A DNA stretch of 64,000 bases from Limnomonas spitsbergensis (lineage: Eukaryota; Chlorophyta; Chlorophyceae; Chlamydomonadales). The number at the start of each line of letters is the position of its first letter. The first letter of the stretch is position 1. Shown here piece after piece: positions 11,504 to 19,345 of this stretch. The DNA lies in NCBI GenBank assembly GCA_037349105.1, contig JAYJMM010000102.1, forward strand, positions 2,790,001 to 2,854,000, read 5' to 3'. The notes under the pieces were generated by a model, which saw nothing but the letters and a program-made list of their open reading frames with translations, ran no database searches and had not been told where the DNA came from. Both the position numbers and the translations under genes were made by a program.

Positions 11504-14500
11504 GAGGAGGCGACTGAGGTCGGCGAGCCTGACCTTGCAGCCTCCGGCATGTACTGGTGCTGTTCCCCCCGGTCGCCGTACTGCTGCCCCCCACTGTCGT
11601 ACAGCCCGAGCTCGTCCTCCACGACGCCCATGTCTTCGTAGAGCGCCGCCATGGCTGCGGCTGCGGCGCTGAGATCTTGAGGCAGCTCCTGCGCCTCGCG
11701 GGGGGTTTCTTGAAGGTTGGCCGAACCCAAGCTGCCGGCGCCACTGCCAGCCGCGTTGGATGCCCACTCCGTACGTAGAACTGACAGAAGGTACACCTGG
11801 AACAGAGGGGGGGCCCTAGTGAGTGACATCAGCTGAAACAGAGGGGGGCAAATGAGTGACATCAGCTGAAACAGAGGGGAGGCGCTAATAAGTGACATCA
11901 GCTGAAACAGAGCGGGGGGGGGGGGAGGAGTGATATCAACTGAAACAGAAGGGGGAAGGCAAATGAGTAACATCAGCTGAGAGATAAGGGGGGAGCGGCA
12001 TAGGAGTGTGCTTGTCTGAAACAAAGGATGCCACAAACGAGTGTCATCAGCTGACACATAAGGGGGCACACAAGAGGGACATCAACTAAATCAGAGGGAT
12101 GACCCACATGAGCATTGGGACCCAATCACTCAACGAGGGAAACAGAGTGCGATTGAAGTTGGAAAGATGACAGCAACGAGACATGCAAAGGCTGGCAGTG
12201 GTGGGCCTCTGAAGGAGCCGGCTCACAAACACTCAGGGGAGTTCCGCCGCGGCTCTGCTTCACCACCGTAGGCGCCCAAAACAAGCCTCGCCGGGCCCCG
12301 CCCTGCCAGGTTCAGGTCCTCAAGCACCCCGCCCCGTCCCCCATCCCAGGTGCAGCAGGACCCGGCCCTCAAGCGCCCCGACCCGCCCCGCCCCGCCCCA
12401 CCCCCCATCCCGCCTGTAGGAGGACCCGGCCCTCAAGCGCCACGCCCTGCCCCCCTTCGCCCCCATCCCACCTGTGAGAGAACCTGCCCCTCCGCCCCCC
12501 CTGCCCCTCCTGTAAGAGAACTGGGCCCTCAAGCGCCCTGCCCCGCCCCGCCTCCCATCCCGCTTGTCAGAGGGACTGGCCCTTAAGCTATCCCCCCCCC
12601 CTGCCCCGCCCTGCATATAAGAAGACCTGGCCCTCAAGCTCCCTGCCACACCACGCCTCCCATCCTGCATGTCAGAAGGACTGGCCCTCAAGCTCCCTGC
12701 CACACCACGCCTCCCATCCTGCATGTCAGAAGGACTGGCCCTCAAGCTCCCTGCCCCGCCCCGCCTCCCATCCCGCTTGTCAGAAGGACTGGCCCTCAAG
12801 CTCCCTGCCACACCACGCCTCCCATCCCGCTTGTCAGAGGGACTGGCCCTTAAGCTACCCCCCCAAACACACACACATCCCGCCCCGCCCCCACCCCGCC
12901 CCGCCCCCCACTCCACCCCGCCTTGCACCCACCCCACCCTCCACCCCGCACCGCACCCCACACCACCCCGCCCCGCGCCCCACCCCGCCCCGCGCCCCAC
13001 CCCATCCCCCACCCCACCCCGCCCCGCGCCCCACCCCGCCCCGCCCCGCGCCCCACCCCGTCCCCCACCCCACCCCGCCCCGCGCCCCACCCCGCCCCGC
13101 GCCCCACCCCGCCCCACCCCGCCCCACGCCCCAGCCCGTCCCCCACCCCACCCTGCCCCGCGCCCCACCCCGCCCCGCCCCGCGCCCCACCCCGCCCCGC
13201 GCCCAACCCGTCCCCCACCCCACTCCGCCCCGCGCCCCACCCTACCCCGCCCCGCGCCCCACCCCGCCCCACCCCGCCCCGCGCCCCACCCGTCCCCCAC
13301 CCCGCCCCGCCCCCACCCCACCACGCCCCGCGCCCCACCCCGTCCCCCACCCCACCCCGCCCCGCGCCCCACCCCGCCCCGCCCTGCGCCCCACCCCGTC
13401 CCCCACCCCGCCCCGCGCCCCACCCCGTCCCCCACCCCACCCCGCCCCGCGCCCCACCCCGCCCCGCGCCCCACCCCGCCCCACCCCGCCCTGCGCCCTA
13501 CCCCGTCCCCCACCCCGCCCCGCGCCCCACCCCGTCCCCCACCCCACTCCGCCCCGCGCCCCACCCCGCCCCGCGCCCCACCCCGCACCACACCGTCCCC
13601 CACCCCACCCCGTCCCCCACCCCGACCCGCCCCGCGCCCCACACCGCCCCGCGCCCCACCCCGCCCCGCGCCCCACCCCGCCCCGCGCCCCACCCCGTCC
13701 CCCACCCCACCCCGCCCCGCGCCCCACCCCGCCCCACCCCGCCCTGCGCCCCACCCCGTCCCCCACCCCGCCCCGCGCCCCACCCCGCCCCGCCCCCCAC
13801 CCCGCCCCGCGCCCCACCCCGCCCCACACCGTCCCCCACCCCACCCGCCCCGCGCCCCACCCCGTCCCCCACTCCACCCCGCTTGTAAGAGGACCCACCT
13901 TCCCCGACGCGTCCTTGATGTATTCACAGACGATGCCCCCGAGGGTCAGGTTGTGCGCAATCTGGACGTACCTGGAGAGTGAATGCAGATCAAAAAAAAA
14001 AGTCAATGTACATTAAAAATATTAAAACACCAGTGAATGCACATCAAATTAATAAAATATCAATCGATGCACATCATTCTGACATCAAGAGAATTGAAAA
14101 ATAGTCAATGTACATCAAAAAGATTACAAATCAGTCAATGCACGTCAAAAAAATTAATGCAACAGTCAACGGACACAAAAGAATTCACACACGTGGGCAG
14201 TAACTCACGCATTGGTGGGGGGAAGAAAACCGCACACAGAATGGTAAGGCTCCGGGGCTCAGAGTGGAATATGACTAGTGGTTTGAGTCACGAGAACAGA
14301 AAAAACGGCAACCTGCTATGCGGCCAGCCCCACCTGACGAGATGTGCGGTCAGCTTTCGCAGCTGCATTTTGAGCACTGGCTCCACCGCGCCCATCAACT
14401 GGTCTGCCTCAGCAGCCCTCCGTTCAACTTCATTGACGGCGGACCCAGAGCTGGCTCCAAGGCCCATCATCTCCATGTGCTCCGAAGCCGCGGGGTCCGC

Positions 14501-17500
14501 CGCCGCCGCCGCCGCCGCGCTCATTGCGACGTATCGCCGGCTGTACTTGCGCTGGAAAGTGTGGCAGGAGGTGCTGGTACCGCTGTTGATGTACGTCGTG
14601 ATGTACCGCATGTCTTGGTGCGGCTGTACGCAACAGGGACGGGAGGAGCAGGAGGGGAAATTGATTTCCTGGCTGCAACTGCAAGGACGGGCATGCCTGC
14701 TTTAATACCAGCCCTTGTTGATTACATTTCAGTGTGGAGCTTCAGCTAAATTTCAGATACATCGTGGCATATATGGCCGTGAGGGCTGGGGCAGTGGGCC
14801 TTTCTGCCTGAGCCACCGGCCGTAGGTCGCCCAAGGTTTGGTCCCCTTCTACCCAGCCGAGCCTGCCCAGCGGGCAGCCCTGGTGGTATGTTGCACATGT
14901 AAATGGCCAATGATGCCTGTCTCTATTGCTTCTCCTGATCAAGCAGAAAGCATCGCACAGATCCAGCCAGATACGACCAGTGCTGTGCCGATTACGGTCC
15001 TTACGGTGGCTGAATTACATAGCTGAGTTGATGTCACCGTAATTTGAAAGCAAAGCCAGCTACTTTTACTAGTAAGGGACAGTAATAACTCACGCCCTTT
15101 CTGGATTACGGCACATTTGCACAGCACTCGATACGACCCACGCTTCATTAGATCAAACAAGAGGCACACCCTGATCCGTGCCCAATTAAATTGTTTTGAG
15201 GACATCCAACAACCCATGATCACCCCCCAGCCATGATCACCCCTCAGCCATGATCACCCCTCAGCCATGATCACCCCTCAGCCATGATCACCCCCCAGCC
15301 ATGATCACCCCTCAGCCATGATCACCCCCCAGCCATGATCACCCCCCAGCCATGATCACCCCTCAGCCATGATCAACCCCCAGCCATGATCACCCCCCAG
15401 CCATGATCACCCCCCAGCCATGATCACCCCCCAGTCATGATCACCCCCCAGCCATGATCACTCCCCAGCCATGATCACCCCCCAGCCATGATCACCCCCC
15501 AGCCATGATCACCCCCCAGCCATGATCACCCCTCAGCCATGATCACCCCCCAGCCATGATCACCCCCCAGCCATGATCACCCCCCAGCCATGATCACCCC
15601 CCAGCCATGATCACCCCTCAGCCATGATCACCCCCCAGCCATGATCACCCCCCAGCCATGATCACCCCTCAGTCATGATCACCCCTCAGCCATGATCACC
15701 CCTCAGTCATGATCACCCCTCAGCCATGATCACTCCCCAGCCATGATCACCCCTCAGCCATGATCACCCCCCAGCCATGATCACCCCTCAGCCATGATCA
15801 CCCCTCAGCCATGATCACCCCTCAGCCATGATCACCCCTCAGCCATGATCACCCCCCAGCCATGATCAACCCCCAGCCATGATCACCCCCCAGTCATGAT
15901 CACCCCCCAGCCATGATCACTCCCCAGCCATGATCACCCCCCAGCCATGATCACCCCTCAGCCATGATCACCCCCCAGCCATGATCACCCCCCAGCCATG
16001 ATCACCCCCCAGCCATGATCACCCCCCAGCCATGATCACCCCTCAGCCATGATCACCCCCCAGCCATGATCACCCCCCAGCCATGATCACCCCTCAGTCA
16101 TGATCACCCCTCAGCCATGATCACCCCTCAGTCATGATCACCCCTCAGCCATGATCACTCCCCAGCCATGATCACCCCTCAGCCATGATCACCCCCCAGC
16201 CATGATCACCCGGTGGAGCAGGAAAACCGGCCATTCTGCACCAGGGAGCTTAACGGAAGAGTAGGAAAACCGCGTGCAACGCACGTACCCAAAATACAGC
16301 CCCCATCGTCTGACACTTGCACAGCAGCATATTTCGATCCCGTCGGATTGGTTCCATGTCCCCACCTGAATGAACGACTGGAGCACTGACGGCGTCTCAA
16401 TGTCCGGCAACGTGTTAGGGTGCCCGCATTCCTGATCACAATGGAAGAGGGGTGGCACACATAACGCGAAATCAGGTCACAGCACCAAGTGCAGGGATAC
16501 ACCTCGCCCTCTCCGGAGCCATATCATGGGCCCAGTGTAGATTTCAGGGTGCTTCAGCTACACTTCAGCTACAGGCCGGCCTTAAGCCGGCAGGGCTTGG
16601 TGCCTCTATCAATCCTGCGTGGGCCACCGGCGCAGACTGTTCCTGTAAGCTTCATCTAGCAGCTTCTGACTAGCTACCAAGCTAGCCATACAGTTCCCAT
16701 GGTTTGGTCCCCATTGGCCCTGTGGTGGCCGCTCGGCTGCCACTCTTACCACGATCTGGTGCGCACTCAAGTAGACAGTGTCAAGTTCAATAAGCATGGA
16801 GCGGCCGCATTGCACTCATTGTAGGTGAGTGCAAGGCGGCCAGCTCCATGGTAATAAAACCAGGCGGCCCCACACATTGCCTCGATACACCTACCCTTCC
16901 CTCTTTCTTGCCCACCCAAGCCCTGGCGCCCTTGCTCTCTTGTCACATCTCCGTACAACACTCGTTCCTCTTCAAACCTACCCCCGGACACCTCCACTCT
17001 CCATTGTTTTATGTAGGACCTAACCTTCACCAGCCGGCAGACACAGGCCCAAGTAGCGTGGCTGGCCACTTATGGGGCCTCCGGCGAAAGGGCAAGAGGT
17101 GGCTGAAAGGCTGCCGACCGAAGGAAAGAAAAAGCTGCCTTTACTCCATAAGGGGGGTTCTTGGGCCTGCAGCCTCACTCTCACCAGCCGGTCTGACAAG
17201 GGTTTAGGGTTAAGTGTTTAGTTGCCCTTAACCCTTTACCCTAAAACTAGAGAAAACTACCTCTGTCTCACCAGCCGGTCCGACAAGAGCTCACACAGCT
17301 GGTTAAATGCTTGTGGACGCAACAGCTGGGGCCTGCCATCCCCTGAAGGGTCACCAAAGGGAAGAACAGCAGCATGAGTCATAGCATGCACATCAGCTCA
17401 GCCCGGCCATCCAGTGGAGGGTCACAACAGGGCATCCGCATGAATGGCAATGTGCAACAGCAACAGCAGCCGCTGTGGTGTTCATCCAGAGCGATTAGAG

Positions 17501-19073
17501 CATGGGCGTCAACGTGGGAAGAGTGGTCAACATGGGCGCTGCCATAGGGGGCAACAGCAGCAGCAGCAGCATGAGAAGAAGCTTGGGAGGGACACAGATG
17601 GGATCAGAACCATTAGAGCAGCCAAGAGCTCCACAAAGACTATGGCAGGCAGGAGCAGCAGCAATGGCAGCAATCACAGCGGCAACCGCAGCAGCAACAG
17701 CAGCGACCACAGCTTTGGTCTGTCATTGTGCAGGGCTGTTTGAGGCATGTGTATGCTGCTGTGACCATATTTGATACAGCCAGCTCTCGCATGACGCTGC
17801 TTTCAGAGCAATGCTCCGCTGCACGCCTGAACCCTTTGACGGCGCTGAGCTGTGGTTCATGTACACACCCATGCCCCGGCTGAATGCCCTCTCCCTCTAC
17901 AGCTGCTCCCTTTTGAGCTGCCTCCTTTCCAGTGCTTCCTTACGAGCTGCCTCCTTTATAGCTGCTTCCTTTTCAGCTGCTTCCGCCTGCATACCCACCA
18001 TGCTGGCTGATAGTAGGGAACTTGCCCAAGTCCTTGGCTGCATGCCCTCTTTCTTTTCAGTTTCTTAAATCTTCAGCTTCCCCTCCTTTCATGTACTTCA
18101 TTTCCAGCTGCTTCAGCCTGCACCCCCACCGAGTAGGCTGTAAGTGAGGAACTAGCCCATGTCACCAGCTGCATGCCAGTCTCTCCCTTTTCAGCTGCTC
18201 CCTTTTCAGCTGCATCGTTTTCAGCAGTTCCTTGTGCAGCAGCATCCGCCTGAAAACTCACCATGCCGGCTGATCGTGAGAAATTTGCTGTAGTTTGCGT
18301 CGTCCTCATTCGACACGGCAATCAGGCGCTTTCGAATTGCTTCCACGGTGGTGCTCTGGCTGGTGTGGCGGTGCACATATCCCTCCTGCGGCGTTCGCGA
18401 GGCAGTAGGAGGGATAGGTGAAGCTTGCCACCGGTGAGCCTCACAAGCGCTCTACCCGTCCGTCATCGGGGCAGATGTGCGTCACCACCCGACGGGCAGT
18501 CCCGGCATGGACACGTCTCCGTCGTCCTGTCTAGTCAGCGGTTAGCAGCCCCTCATGCCGCATGCGACAGTCCTTGGAATTGGACATATAATGCAGTGCG
18601 TCATATCACCCCCTCTGTGATTTCCGAGTGCCGCTTCGGGGCCGAGCCGAGCATGCGAGGGAGGCATGCGCGGCATGTGCCAACTCATGTCCATCTGATG
18701 TAGTGACATCAGGGGTGAAAGCTGCATGCGATAAAATGTCCCACTTGCCCATGCCACAGCCATTGCCGGAAAATCTAGGCGCGCCGCAAGCAGCGGCATC
18801 CTCCATGGCAGCTGTTTAGATACCTTATTTGTAGACCACCAGGCGCTGAGCTGGCCGTATCGAAATAGAACAGTATCTGGAATGTTGATTTTGCATTTGA
18901 TGCCTTTTTCCTGCGGAAGGAGGAGCGCGGAGTGCGCGCGCGGGGTCAGAATACGTTGAGGTGCAGAGGGGCACATGTGCAATGATGGACGCCAGGCGCT
19001 GTGAATAGTCCTCACATTCCAAAACAAGGCAAAGAAGCTGCACCAGTCGAAAGATGGCTCGGACATCGCATAC
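4632..19073 (-). CDS. Multi-exon coiled-coil protein, function unknown
   Basis: Exons in transcript order: 19073-18975, 18910-18824, 18385-18262, 17332-17272, 16431-16366, 14623-14334, 13971-13899, 11796-11383, 10860-10348, 8407-8250, 7934-7823, 7441-7226, 6906-6676, 6575-6498 and a last exon ending in the stop at 4632 (open from about 5,325). All have AG/GT borders. Phases agree from 17272 to 6498, for example HLVR|YVQIAH and DASGK|VYLLSV. Phase does not close between 18262 and 17332, or between 6498 and the last exon, so a small exon is probably missing at each place. The 5' end is also unplaced. The product is roughly 900 residues: a helical N-terminus, a compact region ending in GGIVCEYIKDASGK, an Ala/Ser/Gln-rich linker with polyGln (~11,470-11,500), coiled coil from about 10,440 to 7,230 (QEVESLRDQLIFQNK; ERNSELQSEVASLSEQ), and a C-terminal helical module resembling a degenerate EF-hand pair. 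The architecture suggests a cytoskeletal or ciliary protein; that is inference. Confidence 0.8.
5354..5452. repeat. Short direct duplication upstream of last exon
   Basis: GCACAGAGAGCTCATGAG occurs at about 5,356 and again near 5,431, with related flanks, so a ~75-80 bp segment is duplicated just upstream of the last exon of the coiled-coil gene. Confidence 0.6.
5825..5935. repeat. Telomere-like TTTAGGG words in intron
   Basis: Three to four degenerate copies of a ~45-bp unit built on GGGTTTAGGG and GGTAAAACTTGTGTCC. Such TTTAGGG-type words recur at 7,440-7,625, 17,205-17,245, 26,520-26,640 and 28,675-28,740. They look like short interstitial telomere-like sequence, not a chromosome end. Confidence 0.7.
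6035..6130 (+). mobile_element. SINE-like repeat, partial copy
   Basis: Contains CTTCAGGTACAGCCTGGTAG, GGGCTTGGTGCAGCAAGCC and CCCTTGGCTGCG, shared with copies near 14.8, 16.6, 42.8 and 61.6 kb. It sits in an intron of the coiled-coil gene. Confidence 0.6.
6184..6357. repeat. 20-bp intronic minisatellite, ~9 copies
   Basis: Nearly perfect head-to-tail units of GGTGGCACACTGAATCCTCA, with only single-base changes (GATGGC, GTAGC). The high identity implies recent expansion. It lies in an intron of the coiled-coil gene, between the exon ending at 6,498 and the last exon. Confidence 0.95.
7012..7226 (-). repeat. Duplicated exon end plus 5' splice site
   Basis: The last ~55 bp of the exon 7441-7226 and its donor (ACG|GTGAGC) are repeated downstream in the intron. 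A copy at about 7,012-7,075 keeps the order GCTCA...GGTT...GGCTAAACA...CCCAGC...TCCAGxACCTCC, with the donor changed from GTGAGC to ATGAGC. A further partial copy at 7,083-7,140 retains a GT (GTAAGC). Confidence 0.7.
7442..7630. repeat. GGGTTTAGGG-type degenerate repeat in intron
   Basis: The intron between 7,441 and 7,823 carries a run of GGGTTTAGG, AGGGTTGAGG and AGGGTTAGGGTT words in a loose 7-bp rhythm. It is telomere-like but degenerate. Confidence 0.7.
7935..8035. repeat. GAATTCGAATTCAAATTC microsatellite at acceptor
   Basis: Interleaved GAATTC/TTCGAA words with ACACACAC runs lie directly upstream of the 3' splice site at 7,935 on the minus strand. EcoRI-type palindromes recur within 60 bp. 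Confidence 0.7.
8640..10235. repeat. 19-bp intronic minisatellite, ~80 copies
   Basis: About 1.6 kb of the 19-bp unit GGATCTACCATCATGCCAC with scattered variants (CATGG for CACGG, CATACC, CATGTC, GATGCC). It lies wholly inside the intron between exons 10860-10348 and 8407-8250. The unit lacks stop codons in three plus-strand frames because 19 is not a multiple of three, which creates long spurious ORFs. Confidence 0.97.
10930..11205. repeat. ~72-bp intronic repeat, 4 copies
   Basis: Four diverged copies built on GCGCCACCCT, GAGxxTTTTxAG, GTGTTCACACTTCAC and GGGATCAG...TTGGGTGGG. It sits in the intron upstream of the exon 10860-10348. Confidence 0.85.
11797..12115 (-). repeat. Array of 3' splice-site-like units
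   Basis: About eight units of 35-45 bp. On the sense (minus) strand each contains CCCCTCTGTTTCAGCTGATG, which mirrors the true acceptor CCCCTCTGTTCCAG|GTGTAC at 11,797/11,796. The array abuts the exon, so it reads as a ladder of duplicated polypyrimidine-CAG signals. Some units have lost the AG (GAGATAAG, GACACATAAG). Confidence 0.8.
12300..12870 (-). repeat. ~50-60 bp intronic minisatellite
   Basis: Roughly ten units. On the sense strand each reads GGTCCTTCTGACAxGCxGG, then GATGGGAGGCG and GCTTGAGGGCC. The 5' splice site of this intron (13,899) is followed by GTGGGTCCTCTTACAAGCGG, which matches the start of the unit, so the family appears to derive from donor-proximal sequence. Confidence 0.85.
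12880..13885 (-). repeat. 1-kb GGGG-rich intronic array
   Basis: About 1 kb of C4-G-C4 words on the plus strand, that is GGGGTGGGGCGCGGGG words on the transcribed sense strand. It begins immediately inside the 5' splice site at 13,899 and extends toward the preceding array. Tracts of four or more G occur every few bases, so the pre-mRNA has very high G-quadruplex potential. Long Gly/Arg or Pro/Arg ORFs across it are translation artefacts. Confidence 0.95.
14000..14185. repeat. AT-rich ~33-bp intronic repeat, ~5 copies
   Basis: Units share AGTCAATGCACATCAAA plus AATTAAAAxA. It sits in the intron between exons 14623-14334 and 13971-13899 and is strikingly AT-rich beside the GC-extreme array 100 bp away. 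Confidence 0.8.
14738..14885 (+). mobile_element. SINE-like repeat copy
   Basis: Shows the family landmarks in order: GGAGCTTCAGCTAAATTTCAG, GAGCCACCGGCCGTAGG and CAAGGTTTGGTCCCC. It lies in an intron of the coiled-coil gene, antisense to it. Confidence 0.7.
15213..16206. repeat. 17-bp minisatellite, ~58 copies, with higher-order copy
   Basis: Units of CCATGATCACCCCYCAG, with variants GATCAAC, GATCACT and CAGTC. The variant order shows that part of the array was itself duplicated: the series starting at the GATCAAC unit (15,371) recurs from 15,864, with 18 versus 14 units before the shared CAGTC marker. It lies in the intron between exons 16431-16366 and 14623-14334. Confidence 0.97.
16545..16735 (+). 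mobile_element. SINE-like repeat copy (longest)
   Basis: Reads GCTTCAGCTACACTTCAGC, GGCAGGGCTTGGTGCCTC, GGGCCACCGGC and CATGGTTTGGTCCCCATTGG. It is the clearest full-order copy of the dispersed family, about 190 bp, and lies in an intron antisense to the coiled-coil gene. Confidence 0.75.
17020..17300 (-). repeat. Three copies of an exon end plus donor
   Basis: The exon 17332-17272 ends CTTGTCGGACCGGCTG|GTGAGA. Downstream in the intron the same junction recurs as CTTGTCAGACCGGCTG|GTGAGA (end at 17,185) and as a shorter GCCGGCTG|GTGAAG (end at 17,031). The 17,185 copy keeps a full consensus donor. Confidence 0.85.
17444..17720. repeat. CAG-rich imperfect repeat
   Basis: Plus-strand CAGCAGCAG and GCAACAGC words are interspersed with unique sequence. 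Frames here translate to polyGln, polySer or polyAla depending on phase. It is intronic in the coiled-coil gene. Confidence 0.7.
17860..18262 (-). repeat. Four-copy 5' splice-site ladder, ~131-bp unit
   Basis: The exon 18385-18262 ends TCAGCCGGCATG|GTGAGT. Equivalent junctions follow in the intron, ending at about 18,130 (ACTCG|GTGGGG), 17,999 (TCAGCCAGCATG|GTGGGT) and 17,870 (TTCAGCCGGGGCATG|GG). Spacing is 132, 131 and 129 bp. Between them are CAGCTGAAAAGG and GCAGGCGGA words. Only the exonic copy has the consensus GTGAGT. Confidence 0.85.
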
Positions 19074-19345
19074 CTAGAGTGCCTGCGGACAGGCGAGGCA
19101 CGGATTATTACTTGATCTAAGGCACGACCCGATGTGTACCGCCGAGTGTGTACATCACATCATATCTGTTAGGGTCAGTTGAAAGCTCTGGTTGAAAGAA
19201 GCCCAGCCATCAAAACGGTCGGGACTCGCTTTTAAATCGAACTCTCACATAGTACCATCGTGATCACCGTCCCTATTAAAATCAAGAATACACCTGAAGA
19301 GCTTGATCAGTACCGAGAGCCTGAGATCAGAGGTAGCACAGTGTC
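19074..19345. promoter_or_regulatory. Divergent intergenic/promoter region
   Basis: About 270 bp lie between the 5'-most placed exon of the minus-strand coiled-coil gene and the ATG of the plus-strand gene at 19,346. A shared bidirectional promoter is inferred from arrangement alone. I see no clear TATA box, and the true first exon of the minus-strand gene may lie inside this stretch. Confidence 0.4.

Noticed and set aside
12320..13982. Gly/Arg-rich (minus) and Pro/Arg-rich (plus) ORFs of 250-535 codons
   Set aside because: Translations of the G/C-tract intronic array. Only the small segment 13,899-13,971 at its edge is a supported exon.
8640..16206. CRISPR-like direct repeats
   Set aside because: Units are contiguous without unique spacers, and the genome is eukaryotic.
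16700..16735. tRNA-derived Pol III promoter in the SINE-like repeat
   Set aside because: GGTTTGGTCC differs from the B-box consensus at key positions and no matching A box was seen, so this is only a suggestion.
17765..17835. Extra exon bridging 18,262 and 17,332 (minus strand, about AEHCSESSVMRELAVSNM)
   Set aside because: An acceptor-like GTGCAG exists and the frame looks plausible, but the possible donor is weak and the phase into the next exon does not close.
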